From: Christensenella sp. UBA5893
GTDB lineage: Bacteria; Bacillota; Clostridia; Christensenellales; UBA1242
Direction: 5' to 3'
Assembly: GCA_002431905.1 (NCBI GenBank)
Contig: DJER01000033.1
Coordinates: 1,384-65,383 of the forward strand
Length of the DNA: 64,000 bases
Each line of letters starts with the position of its first letter. Position 1 is the first letter of the stretch. The notes under the pieces were generated by a model. The model was not told where the DNA came from. It did not search any database and was given only the letters and a program-made list of their open reading frames with translations. Shown here one piece after another: positions 33,232-41,687 of the stretch. A program made the position numbers and the translations under genes.

Positions 33232-33265
33232 AAAAACCAAGAGCTTTTTGCTCTTGGTTTTTTTA
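33232..33265 (+). terminator. Terminator after rpmF
   Basis: AAAAACCAAGAGC (33232-33244) and GCTCTTGGTTTTT (33250-33262) form a perfect 13-bp stem with a TTTTT loop. Confidence 0.93.
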
Positions 33266-33398
33266 TGTAATCAATCCTTGCGTCAAAACACTCGCTTGAA
33301 CTCATTTTGAATGCTGTGTATCCAAAATTTCAGTTTACACGCTCGGTTTTCCCTTCCCCCAAAAACAACAACATTTTTTGTGGTGCCCCGTAAGTAGA

Positions 33399-33503
33399 TG
33401 AGATTTCTCGTTAGCATGTCTTTGTAGGCTAACTCGAAATGACTATTTTATATTATATGTCATTTCGACACAGACTTCGTGGTGTGACTTTGGAGAAATC
33501 TCA
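33399..33503. repeat. Palindromic repeat element (REP/MITE-like)
   Basis: TGAGATTTCTC (33399-33409) and GAGAAATCTCA (33493-33503) are perfect 11-bp outer arms. Inside are CGAAATGAC (33435-33443) and GTCATTTCG (33459-33467) around a 15-bp AT centre. Between outer and inner arms on the left lies a small GTTAGC/GCTAAC hairpin. The nested layout with GAGATTTCTC and GTCATTTCGA is like dispersed palindromic elements known from many bacterial genomes. It fills most of the 378-base gap between rpmF and the VirB4-like gene; 33270-33398 has nothing I recognise. Confidence 0.7.
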
Positions 33504-33605
33504 ACTTCTCTTTAAAATAAAATTTTAAATAATTTTGTTATTTGTTTTTAATTTTATGAAAAATGTAGTAATATTTAGGTAGAATATTATATTAGGGGAC
33601 AATTT

Positions 33606-36281
33606 ATGAGAATTATTCCAAGAAAAACAAATGTAAAAATTGAAATTGTAAAAAATGTTACCTTGGGTGATATTATCTTTGGTATGATCGGTGTTGCCGG
33701 GGCATTAGGATTTTTCTTAAGTAATTTTGCAAGTGGGCTAAATTACTGGATTGGTATTGCTTGGTGTGCAATCATAATTTCTTTATTTTTCAAAATAACT
33801 GATAATATGAGATTGTATCAAACACTTGGGTATTTGTTTAGATTTTTTGCTCAACAAAAAAAATACTCACAAAAAAAGGTTAAGGGCAATGCTCCAATTG
33901 AAGAGTTGATTCCATTTACCGGTCTTTATCAAGATAGATTTATTGATTTTAAAGACTATTATGCACAAGTAATAGAAATTCAGCCTATTGTATTTAGTTT
34001 GCTTAATGAATACAAAAGAAATATGTGTATTAACACTTTTGCAAATGCTCTTCGTAGATTAAATGAAGATCAAACCGCTTCAATAATAAAATTAAACAAA
34101 GCGATGGTCCTTGACAACTATATCTACGCCGAAGACAAAAAATACGACAATCTTATGGAACTTATGTACGAAGGCGAAATATCTAAGGAAGAAGTTGAAG
34201 TAAGAGCTGGTGTATTTGAAGAGCGTGTTTCTCAAATGGAAAGAAGAAACCGTCAAGACAAAATCTACAAAGACTATTTTTATATGGTAGTTTTTGACAA
34301 AGATAGAGAAATCTTGGAAAACACAGTAAATGGTATTGTAACAACATTAATTCAAGCAGTAACACCAATAACTTCAAAGGTGCTCACTGGAAAAGATTTG
34401 CTTATATTTATGAAAGCAATGTACGGAAAGGAATTTGATCAAAGAGAACTTGATGCAATTCCAATGAATCAATACTTCAACTGGGTTGCACCAAAAAAAG
34501 TTAAGTTCCAAGCCGGAAAGGTTTTGATAGACAACAAACCATACAGACAATTTGTCATTGCAGATTATCCAATACAAGTTCCAGATGCATGGGGTGCGTC
34601 ATTCTATACACTTGACCGTACAAAAGTTGTTACAAAAATAAAACCACAAAAGAAATATGAATCAGAAAAGGCAATTGATAAAGCCATTATGGAAATGGAA
34701 GGGAAATTTGCTCGTACCGGTTCAACAAGTAAACAAATTGAAAATGAAACTCACCTTGAAACACTTCAAAATTTGCTTGTAAGTTTAAAAAATAACAACG
34801 AACAACTTTTTGACTGCAATGTCTTTATCACTTGCGAAGACCCTGCAAGAAAAGAAGTTAGAGCAATATTAAGGCAGGAAGGGTTCAAGTATACCGAAAT
34901 GTTTGGAAGACAAGTTGATGCCTTTATTAGTTCAAACTTGAGTATGCGTGACAATGTAAAAGATTGCAAGCGTGGAATTCCAACAACAAGTATGGCGGCA
35001 ATTTTCCCATTTATTTCCGGTGCACTTCAAGACCCAAATGGTTTTTATATTGGAGATAATGAATTTCCAGTATTTGTAGACTTCTTTGCAAGAAATCGTG
35101 AAAGAGTCAACTCAAATATGATGATTATTGGAAAGTCAGGTTCTGGTAAATCTTATGCAACAAAAACACTTTTAACAAACTTTGCTGCCGACAACACAAA
35201 AGTATTTATTCTTGACCCTGAAAACGAATATACTAACCTTGCAATCAACCTTAAAGGTAAAATTATTGATGTTGGTTCATCTCAAATGGGTATTATCAAC
35301 CCATTCCATGTTATGACATCACTTCAAGACGACACCGTTTCTCTTATTCAAAAAAAAGACGAAGAAGGGAATGTGATTGAAGAAGACAATGATTCAAGTT
35401 CAGATACATTTGCACAGCACTTGCAGTTCTTGGAACAATTCTTCCGTGTAATTTTGGAAGGTATTGAATCAGACCCATTTGAACTTTTAAACTCTTTGGT
35501 TGTTGATGTATACAAGAGAAAAGGCATAGACGAGCATTCAAACTTCTCGACAATGCCAGCTGACAAGTTCCCAACTTTTGATGATTTGTATGATTATATT
35601 ATTGAAAGATTACACACAGAAAAAAGTGAATATGTTTTGAATAACCTCAACATTGTTGAAACATACATCAAAAAGTTTGCAAAAGGCGGAAGAAATAGTA
35701 AACTTTGGAATGGTCCAACAAGTTTGGAAACAAAAGAAAACTTTGTTACATTTAACTTCCAATCACTTCTTGCAAATAACAACCAAGTTATTGCAAACGC
35801 ACAAATGCTTATCATTTTTAAGTATTTGATGAATGAAATCATTAAAAACAAGGACTTTAACTCAAAATATCACGTAAACAGAAAAGTTATTGTAGCAGTT
35901 GATGAAGCCCATATGTTCATTAACCCAAAATACCCAATAGCACTTGACTTTATGGCACAAATGGCAAAAAGAATTCGTAAGTATGGTGGTATGCAAATTG
36001 TTATTACACAAAACATCAAAGACTTTGTTGGTGCACCTGAAATTGAAAGACAATCAACGGCCGTTATTAACGCCAGCCAGTACTCAATGATATTCTCTCT
36101 TGCTCCAAGTGATATGAACGACCTTGTTGAACTTTACCGTAAGAGTGGAGAAATTAACCAACAAGAACAAGACACAATTGTTACAGCCGGTGTTGGTCAA
36201 GCATTCTTAATTACAAGCCCTATGAATAGAACAATGGTTCAAATTGTCGCATATGACTATGTAAGAAAGTTATTCTCATAA
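33606..36281 (+). CDS. VirB4/TraC-type ATPase with an N-terminal membrane segment
   Basis: The protein has 891 residues. Two hydrophobic helices (about 22-60) precede the soluble part, like a VirB3-VirB4 fusion. Walker A is GKSGSGKS at 509-516, Walker B IVAVDEAHMF with D766-E767, and a later motif QIVITQNIKDF is typical of conjugation ATPases. Family members power type IV secretion or conjugative DNA transfer. No relaxase, coupling protein or other mating-pair gene is nearby: neighbours are rpmF, a small SPOR-like protein and groESL. AGGGG lies eight bases before ATG 33606. The role here is unknown; it may serve a secretion or DNA transfer system encoded elsewhere, or a domesticated process. 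Confidence 0.9.
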   Translation: MRIIPRKTNVKIEIVKNVTLGDIIFGMIGVAGALGFFLSNFASGLNYWIGIAWCAIIISLFFKITDNMRLYQTLGYLFRFFAQQKKYSQKKVKGNAPIEELIPFTGLYQDRFIDFKDYYAQVIEIQPIVFSLLNEYKRNMCINTFANALRRLNEDQTASIIKLNKAMVLDNYIYAEDKKYDNLMELMYEGEISKEEVEVRAGVFEERVSQMERRNRQDKIYKDYFYMVVFDKDREILENTVNGIVTTLIQAVTPITSKVLTGKDLLIFMKAMYGKEFDQRELDAIPMNQYFNWVAPKKVKFQAGKVLIDNKPYRQFVIADYPIQVPDAWGASFYTLDRTKVVTKIKPQKKYESEKAIDKAIMEMEGKFARTGSTSKQIENETHLETLQNLLVSLKNNNEQLFDCNVFITCEDPARKEVRAILRQEGFKYTEMFGRQVDAFISSNLSMRDNVKDCKRGIPTTSMAAIFPFISGALQDPNGFYIGDNEFPVFVDFFARNRERVNSNMMIIGKSGSGKSYATKTLLTNFAADNTKVFILDPENEYTNLAINLKGKIIDVGSSQMGIINPFHVMTSLQDDTVSLIQKKDEEGNVIEEDNDSSSDTFAQHLQFLEQFFRVILEGIESDPFELLNSLVVDVYKRKGIDEHSNFSTMPADKFPTFDDLYDYIIERLHTEKSEYVLNNLNIVETYIKKFAKGGRNSKLWNGPTSLETKENFVTFNFQSLLANNNQVIANAQMLIIFKYLMNEIIKNKDFNSKYHVNRKVIVAVDEAHMFINPKYPIALDFMAQMAKRIRKYGGMQIVITQNIKDFVGAPEIERQSTAVINASQYSMIFSLAPSDMNDLVELYRKSGEINQQEQDTIVTAGVGQAFLITSPMNRTMVQIVAYDYVRKLFS

Positions 36282-36286
36282 AATTA

Positions 36287-36317
36287 AAAATTGCTCCAAA
36301 AGTGGGGCAATTTTTAT
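36287..36317. terminator. Bidirectional terminator after the VirB4-like gene
   Basis: AAATTGCTCC and GGGGCAATTT (36289-36314 region) form a stem with one G-U pair and an AAAAGT loop, flanked by A and T runs. It overlaps the stop of the leftward gene. Confidence 0.85.
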
Positions 36318-37081
36318 ATTTTTGAAGAAAGTACTTTATATTCAAACAAAACTTGAAAATATGTGTTCTTTACTTGTGATGTATATGGTATATCCAGCGA
36401 AGAAAAATCTGCAAGATTATTTAACATATTTGATATATTAGAAAGTGAAAGTTTTATTTCAAGCAAAGTTGAAGTGAGCTTGCTGTTAAAAATTGTTTCA
36501 AAATTAGTTTGAATTTTGTTTTGTTCTGAAATTATATCATTTAATAATACTTTTGACTGAATTTCGGTTAAAAGTTTTGTGTCAATCGAAACCGACAAAT
36601 CGTATAGTTTTTTATACAAATTTTTATAAGAGGACAGTGCTTTTACAAGCACTGTTTTTTCTTGTTCCGTCATTTTTGATTTAACCAAAATTTCGTCGAA
36701 TTTAAGTTCTTTTATAGAACTTGCAATTTCGCTTTCTTTTAAGTTTGAAACAACCTTTTCTGCATCGGCTTTATTTTCATAGCAGGATGCAAAAACATAA
36801 AACGCTTCATCGTCTTGAAAGATATATCCTGCACCATTTTTACGCATAGCAACTTCGCTCATTTCTCTTGCTTGGGCTTTTGTTTGTGTTTTATACAAAC
36901 TTACTGCATAAACAACAAAAGAAGAATTTTTTGCATCACCACTTGTTATGTTAGAAAACCCACCAACTGTTATCAAACTTGAAAAAACGCCAGCAAGACT
37001 TATGCACAGGGCAAATGAAATTAGCATAAAAAATATAGAAAAAAATCTTGTTTTTTTGCTAGAACTAAAACTTTTTGTCAT
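36314..37081 (-). CDS. Membrane-anchored protein with SPOR-like domain
   Basis: The protein has 255 residues. One transmembrane helix (about 18-42) anchors an outer part. The segment FVVYAVSLYKTQTKAQAREM to YVFASCYENKADAEKVVSNLK has the two-strand, two-helix pattern of a SPOR-like peptidoglycan-binding domain. A helical C-terminal region of about 120 residues follows. ATG 37081 is chosen; an upstream TTG at 37099 is also in frame. It likely sits at the cell surface. The domain call is from pattern only. Confidence 0.6.
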   Translation of the reverse strand: MTKSFSSSKKTRFFSIFFMLISFALCISLAGVFSSLITVGGFSNITSGDAKNSSFVVYAVSLYKTQTKAQAREMSEVAMRKNGAGYIFQDDEAFYVFASCYENKADAEKVVSNLKESEIASSIKELKFDEILVKSKMTEQEKTVLVKALSSYKNLYKKLYDLSVSIDTKLLTEIQSKVLLNDIISEQNKIQTNFETIFNSKLTSTLLEIKLSLSNISNMLNNLADFSSLDIPYTSQVKNTYFQVLFEYKVLSSKI

Positions 37082-37234
37082 ACTTTCTTGAACTCCCAAA
37101 AATTGCGAGGTATCATTTTCGATGAAAACCTACTAAATCTTATGTCAAAAATTGACAACATATGCAAAATAAGGCAAGGTTTCTATTTTTTATGAATAGA
37201 TTATAAGGGTTAAAATATAAGAAAGGAGAAAATT
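37082..37234 (+). promoter_or_regulatory. groESL upstream region without a CIRCE element
   Basis: I see no TTAGCACTC-n9-GAGTGCTAA element, the HrcA operator expected before groES in most Bacillota. TGTCAA-AAA-TTGACA (37143-37157) is an inverted repeat that could hold a -35, but no good -10 lies 17 bp downstream. AAAGGAG precedes groES. Confidence 0.5.
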
Positions 37235-37525
37235 ATGGAAATAAAACCACTTTATGATAGAGTTGTAGTTTTGCCACAAAAAAGCGAAAATAAATGCCCA
37301 TCTGGTATAATTTTGCCACAAATTAGTGATGATAAGTCGTCGATTGGCGAAGTGGCGTTTATTGGCGATGGTCAAACTTTTGATGGTGACAAAGTTGAAA
37401 TGCAAGTAAAAAAGGGAGATAAAATCATATATTCAAAGTTTGCAGGTGCACCTTACAAGATAAACGATATAGACTATGTGATTTTGCGTCAAGCAGATAT
37501 CTTGGCAATAATTAAAGGAGAATAA
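37235..37525 (+). CDS. groES: GroES co-chaperonin
   Basis: The protein has 96 residues. MEIKPLYDRVVVLPQ at the start, a mobile loop CPSGIILPQ and a GDKIIYSKFAGAPYKIND segment are the GroES fold. It caps GroEL during protein folding. One base separates its stop from the groEL start. The mobile loop is in the expected place and keeps the hydrophobic IIL tripeptide that contacts GroEL. Confidence 0.96.
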   Translation: MEIKPLYDRVVVLPQKSENKCPSGIILPQISDDKSSIGEVAFIGDGQTFDGDKVEMQVKKGDKIIYSKFAGAPYKINDIDYVILRQADILAIIKGE

Positions 37526-37526
37526 T

Positions 37527-39116
37527 ATGGCAAAAAATATAATATTTGGGGATGAAGCGAGAAAATCATTAGAAAAAGGTGTTTCAAAGTTATGTGATGC
37601 AGTAAAAATTACACTTGGTCCAAAAGGACGTAATGTTGTGTTGGATAGAAAATATGGTGCACCACTAATTACAAATGATGGGGTTACAATAGCAAAAGAA
37701 ATTGAACTTGAAAATCCATTTGAAAATATGGGTGCAAGTTTAATAAAAGAAGTTAGTATAAAAACAAACGACATTGCAGGTGATGGTACAACGACGGCAT
37801 CAGTACTTGCACAAAGTATTGTTCAAAAAGGTCTAAAAGACTTTTCTTTTGGGGCAAACCCACTTGCACTAAAAAACGGTATCAATTTGGCAACAAAAAA
37901 AGTTTGTGAAATATTAAAAAATATGTCAAGACCAATAAAAAATGAAAAAGAAATTGCCCAAATTGCATCAATTTCTGCAGGAGATGAAGAAGTTGGCGAA
38001 CTTATTTCAAATGCTATAAAAAAAGTTGGCGAGAATGGAGTTGTGACAATTGAAGAAGGCGAACAAATTGAAACAACTTTGCAAGTTGTTGAAGGTATGC
38101 AATTTGACAGGGGATATTTGTCACCATATATGTGCACAGATAATGATAAAATGATTGCAGTTTTGGATAATGCATACATACTTGTTACCGATAAAAAGAT
38201 CTCAACAATAACCGATTTGTTACCAATTCTTGAACAAGTTGTAAAAACTGGCGAAAAATTATTAATAATTGCCGAAGATATAGAAAGCGAAGTGCTTGCA
38301 ACATTGGTAGTCAACAAACTTCGTGGGGTATTCAATTGTGTTGCCGTAAAAGCTCCTGCATTTGGCGATAAAAGAAAAGATTTCTTGAGTGATATTTGCA
38401 CCTTAACTAAAGCAACTTTATGTTCAAGTGAAGTCGGTATTGACCTAAAAGACATTGACCTTAACTACTTGGGGAAAGCAAAGTCTGTGAAGGTTACAAA
38501 AGATAGTACAACAATAATTGCGCCGGATGGAGAAAATGAAGAACTAAAACAAAAGGTACAAAATCTAAAAATACAGTTGAATAGTAATTCAACCGAATAT
38601 GATAAAGAGAAAATAAAGGAAAGGCTTGCAAAGTTGTCTGGCGGTGTTGCTGTAATTAAAGTTGGCAGTGCAACCGAAGTTGAAATGAAAGAGAAAAAAC
38701 TTCGAATAGAAGATGCCCTATCTGCAACAAAAGCGGGAATAAGCGAAGGGATTGTTGCCGGCGGTGGAACGGCTCTTGTTAAATGTTATGACAAACTAAA
38801 AGAATATATTGACACACTTACTGGTGATGAAAGAATGGGAGCACAAATTATTTTGGACACACTATCTGCTCCACTAAAACAAATTGCAATAAACTGTGGG
38901 AAAGATTCCGGTGTGGTTTTGGAAAAAGTAATGTCAAATAAAAGTAACGATTTTGGCTATGATGGGAAGAATGATGTATTTGTTGATATGTTGTCATCAG
39001 GAATAATTGACCCGCTTCTTGTCACAAAAACAGCACTAATGTCAGCATCAAGTGTTGCTGGAACATTATTGACAACAGAATGTCTTGTTTGCGATGACAA
39101 TGCCAAAAATGATTGA
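37527..39116 (+). CDS. groEL: GroEL chaperonin
   Basis: The protein has 529 residues. VKITLGPKGRNVVLDRKYGAP, the ATPase motif DGTTTASVLAQS and the late SEGIVAGGGTAL are diagnostic. The usual glycine-methionine-rich tail is missing: the protein ends CLVCDDNAKND after the conserved LTTECLV. That tail projects into the folding chamber and helps folding rate in E. coli, so its loss may alter efficiency but not assembly. Encoded with groES. Confidence 0.97.
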   Translation: MAKNIIFGDEARKSLEKGVSKLCDAVKITLGPKGRNVVLDRKYGAPLITNDGVTIAKEIELENPFENMGASLIKEVSIKTNDIAGDGTTTASVLAQSIVQKGLKDFSFGANPLALKNGINLATKKVCEILKNMSRPIKNEKEIAQIASISAGDEEVGELISNAIKKVGENGVVTIEEGEQIETTLQVVEGMQFDRGYLSPYMCTDNDKMIAVLDNAYILVTDKKISTITDLLPILEQVVKTGEKLLIIAEDIESEVLATLVVNKLRGVFNCVAVKAPAFGDKRKDFLSDICTLTKATLCSSEVGIDLKDIDLNYLGKAKSVKVTKDSTTIIAPDGENEELKQKVQNLKIQLNSNSTEYDKEKIKERLAKLSGGVAVIKVGSATEVEMKEKKLRIEDALSATKAGISEGIVAGGGTALVKCYDKLKEYIDTLTGDERMGAQIILDTLSAPLKQIAINCGKDSGVVLEKVMSNKSNDFGYDGKNDVFVDMLSSGIIDPLLVTKTALMSASSVAGTLLTTECLVCDDNAKND

Positions 39117-39147
39117 AAAAAATATTAATATTTGTTAATATGTACAT
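39113..39147 (+). promoter_or_regulatory. Leaderless promoter of engB
   Basis: TTGAAA (39113-39118), 17-bp spacer ending in TGT, TAATAT (39136-39141), then six bases to ATG 39148. Same geometry as rsmD: transcription should begin at the start codon. The -35 overlaps the groEL stop. Confidence 0.7.
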
Positions 39148-39741
39148 ATGAAAATACAAAAAGTAGAATTTTTAACAAGTGTTGCAAAAGCAAAAGACAT
39201 AATTGAAGGTGGAAATGAATTTGCTTTTGTTGGAAGAAGTAATGTTGGAAAAAGCAGTTTTATAAACTCTCTTATGCGTGTAAAAAAATTGGCAAAAACA
39301 TCAAGTGAACCGGGAAGAACAAGGCTTATTAACTATTTTTTAATAAATGATAGCTTTAGGTTTGTTGACTTGCCGGGCTATGGTTATCATAGAGCAGGCA
39401 AGCAGAATGAGCTTATGTGGGCAACCCTTATGGAAGATTATTTAAAATACTCAAAATCACTAAAAAGGGTGTTTATGCTTGTTGATATAAGACATAACCC
39501 AAGTGAACTAGACAAACGAATGTTGGAATATTTGACATATACAAACAGACCTTTTACGATTATTGCCACAAAGATAGACAAAGTTGCAAAATCAAAGATT
39601 CCAGTGTATATAAAAAATATTGCACAAGGGCTGTTTATTACAACAAATAACATTATTCCTTATTCAAGCGAAACTCATTACAATCGTGATAAGATTTTGC
39701 AAATACTGGAAAATGATTTAAAAGATGACCTAAATGAGTAG
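39148..39741 (+). CDS. engB: Ribosome biogenesis GTPase EngB/YsxC
   Basis: The protein has 197 residues. G1 GRSNVGKS at 29-36, the GRTRLINYF segment, G3 DLPGYGYH and G4 TKIDK show a TrmE-Era-like GTPase of the EngB family, needed for late 50S assembly. It has no Shine-Dalgarno; a promoter ends six bases before ATG. It lies just before the ribosomal protein cluster but is separated from it by a terminator. Confidence 0.95.
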   Translation: MKIQKVEFLTSVAKAKDIIEGGNEFAFVGRSNVGKSSFINSLMRVKKLAKTSSEPGRTRLINYFLINDSFRFVDLPGYGYHRAGKQNELMWATLMEDYLKYSKSLKRVFMLVDIRHNPSELDKRMLEYLTYTNRPFTIIATKIDKVAKSKIPVYIKNIAQGLFITTNNIIPYSSETHYNRDKILQILENDLKDDLNE

Positions 39742-39753
39742 GTCATTTTTTTA
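39725..39753 (+). terminator. Terminator after engB
   Basis: ATGACCTA (39725-39732) and TAGGTCAT (39739-39746) with an AATGAG loop, followed by T. The stop codon is in the right arm. Confidence 0.88.
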
Positions 39754-39843
39754 TGCTTTATAGTATTCTATTAAACTAAATTACTTATAGTACTATATAA
39801 ATAAATATTATATAAATTATTTTGAAAAATATGAAAAAAGGTG

Positions 39844-39873
39844 TTGACAAGGTTGGGGGGAATGTATTACAAT
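39844..39873 (+). promoter_or_regulatory. Promoter of the S10-spc-alpha ribosomal cluster
   Basis: TTGACA (39844-39849), 18 bp with a GGGGGG run, TACAAT (39868-39873). It is the only clear promoter seen before rpsJ and may drive much of the following 12-15 kb. Confidence 0.8.
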
Positions 39874-39879
39874 GGCTTG

Positions 39880-40095
39880 TAAAGTGGCATACTTTCGGGT
39901 TGAGGTGTGAAGTTACCTTGTTCCTACGCAAGCGGAAAGGGATAATTTACACTGACAAGTTTCGCTTAAAGCGGAGCGACCAACAAGCCTTTTTATTTTA
40001 GATGTCACTTGCAAACACACGGCATAGTGTGTTGACTAAAATAAATAGGTTACTTAATAGTAACTTGTTGGCAAGAGATTACAGGAGGTTAAAAA
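39880..40095 (+). promoter_or_regulatory. Structured leader of the S10 operon
   Basis: About 215 transcribed bases precede rpsJ, unusually G+C-rich for this genome. Visible elements are CTTGTT/AACAAG flanking a central domain with CGCT-TAA-AGCG, then a T-run at 39990-39999 like an attenuator, then AACACAC/GTGTGTT (loop GGCATA) and GTTAC/GTAAC (loop TTAATA) before AGGAGG. In other bacteria this leader is where L4 represses its own operon. The exact fold was not computed. Confidence 0.6.
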
Positions 40096-40404
40096 ATGGC
40101 AACACAAAAAATTAGAATCAAACTTAAGTCATACGATCATTCACTTCTTGATCAAGCATGTGTAAGAATTATTAACACTGCAAGCAAGAGTGGTGCCAAA
40201 GTGGTTGGACCAGTTCCACTTCCAACAGATAGAGAAGTTGTAACAGTTATCCGTTCACCACACAAACATAAAGACAGTCGTGAACAATTTGAATCTAGAA
40301 CACACAAAAGAATGATAGATGTGTACCCAACATCGCCAAAGCAAACTGATGCGTTTATGAAATTAGATTTGCCTGCTGGTGTTGATATTAAAATCGAACT
40401 ATAA
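40096..40404 (+). CDS. rpsJ: 30S ribosomal protein S10
   Basis: The protein has 102 residues. KIRIKLKSYDHSLLDQA and GPVPLPTDREVVTVIRSPHKHKDSR are diagnostic; the second holds the loop that also binds NusB in antitermination. First gene of the cluster, with a strong AGGAGG site. No tuf or str operon precedes it here. Confidence 0.98.
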   Translation: MATQKIRIKLKSYDHSLLDQACVRIINTASKSGAKVVGPVPLPTDREVVTVIRSPHKHKDSREQFESRTHKRMIDVYPTSPKQTDAFMKLDLPAGVDIKIEL

Positions 40405-40418
40405 GGAAGGAGAAGAAA

Positions 40419-41051
40419 ATGAATAAAGCTATAATAGGCAAAAAACTTGGAATGACACAAATCTTCACACCTGATGGTTTGGTTGTTCCAGTAACAGTTG
40501 TTGAAGCTGGTCCTTGCAAAGTTGTTCAAGTTAAGACAATGGCAAGAGAAGGTTACAACAGTGTTGTTGTTGCTTTTGATGAAACAAAAGAATCAAGAGT
40601 AAACAAAGCACAAATGGGAACATTCAAAAAAGCTAATGTTCCTGCAAGCAGAGTTTTAAGAGAATTAAGACTCGACAATTCACAAAATTATGAAATTGGA
40701 ACATCAATCCTTTGCGATATATTCAATGAAAAAGACAAGGTTGATGTTACAGGACTTACACGTGGTCGTGGATTTACAGGTGTTATCCAAAAATGGAATC
40801 AACACAGATTAAAAATGACCCATGGTACAGGACCTGTTCACAGAGAAGTAGGTTCAATGAGTGCAAACAGTACACCAAGCCGTGTATTTAAAAATAAGCA
40901 CCTTGCTGGACACTATGGTCACGAGAGAGTAACAATCCAAAACTTGGAAGTTGTTAAGGTCGATTCTGCTCGTAATATCTTACTCATTAAAGGTTGCATA
41001 CCTGGTCCAAGAGGAACAGTTGTAACAGTTACTGAGTCAGTAAAAGCATAA
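40419..41051 (+). CDS. rplC: 50S ribosomal protein L3
   Basis: The protein has 210 residues. IGKKLGMTQIF at the N-terminus, TGLTRGRGFTGVIQKWNQ and MTHGTGPVHREVGSMSA are typical; the last is the extension that reaches the peptidyl transferase centre. It begins 14 bases after rpsJ with GGAAGGAG as its site and is an early 23S assembly protein. Confidence 0.98.
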   Translation: MNKAIIGKKLGMTQIFTPDGLVVPVTVVEAGPCKVVQVKTMAREGYNSVVVAFDETKESRVNKAQMGTFKKANVPASRVLRELRLDNSQNYEIGTSILCDIFNEKDKVDVTGLTRGRGFTGVIQKWNQHRLKMTHGTGPVHREVGSMSANSTPSRVFKNKHLAGHYGHERVTIQNLEVVKVDSARNILLIKGCIPGPRGTVVTVTESVKA

Positions 41052-41063
41052 AGGAGTTAACTG

Positions 41064-41687
41064 ATGAAAGCAAAAGTTTATAATATGCAAAATGCCGAAG
41101 TTGGCTCAATAACATTAAAAGATGATGTTTTTGGTGTTGAATACAACGAACCGCTTATTCATGAAGTTGTTGTTGCTTACAATGCAAACCAAAGACAAGG
41201 AACAAAATCAGCACTCACAAGAAGTGAAGTTAGAGGACATGCAAAGAAACCTTGGAAGCAAAAACACACAGGACATGCAAGACAAGGTTCAACAAAAGGT
41301 CCACAATTCATTGGTGGTGGCGTTGTATTTGCTCCAAAGCCAAGAGATTTCTCTAAAAAGGTAAACAAGTTTGCAAAGAGAGCTGCATTCTTAAGCGCAA
41401 TCAGCCAAAAGCTTGCTCAAAAGGAATTAACAATTTTGGATGAATTTACTTTGGAAGAAGTAAAAACAAAAAAAGTTCAAGATTTCTTGGATGCATTCAA
41501 ATTTGATGCAAACACAGTTATTGTATTAGACAAATTAAATAATGATGCACTTCGTGCTTCAAAAAACATTCCAAGTGCTTATGTTACTACAACAGACCTT
41601 GTTAATGTTTATGACCTTGTTAGCAACAAAAACGTTGTTTTAACAAAAAAGGCAGTTAAAAAATTAGAGGAGGTTTATGCAGAATAA
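41064..41687 (+). CDS. rplD: 50S ribosomal protein L4
   Basis: The protein has 207 residues. The long exit-tunnel loop TRSEVRGHAKKPWKQKHTGH followed by GSTKGPQFIGGG is clear. In E. coli and others L4 also represses its own operon by binding the S10 leader, so the structured region before rpsJ is its candidate target. Its stop shares a base with the rplW start (TAATG). Confidence 0.98.
   Translation: MKAKVYNMQNAEVGSITLKDDVFGVEYNEPLIHEVVVAYNANQRQGTKSALTRSEVRGHAKKPWKQKHTGHARQGSTKGPQFIGGGVVFAPKPRDFSKKVNKFAKRAAFLSAISQKLAQKELTILDEFTLEEVKTKKVQDFLDAFKFDANTVIVLDKLNNDALRASKNIPSAYVTTTDLVNVYDLVSNKNVVLTKKAVKKLEEVYAE

Noticed and set aside
33606..36281. An integrated conjugative element around the VirB4-like gene
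   Set aside because: No integrase, relaxase, coupling protein or attachment repeats are visible on either side; neighbours are housekeeping genes.
37082..37234. CIRCE element before groES
   Set aside because: No TTAGCACTC/GAGTGCTAA pair is present; only a TGTCAA/TTGACA inverted repeat.
37823..38455. Long antisense frame (210 codons) opposite groEL
   Set aside because: It mirrors groEL codon bias, has no ribosome-binding site and its translation is Ser/Ile-rich without family features.
39874..39989. GGCTTGT and ACAAGCC before a T-run as a terminator stem in the S10 leader
   Set aside because: GGCTTGT lies upstream of the predicted transcript start (about 39880), so the RNA would lack that arm.
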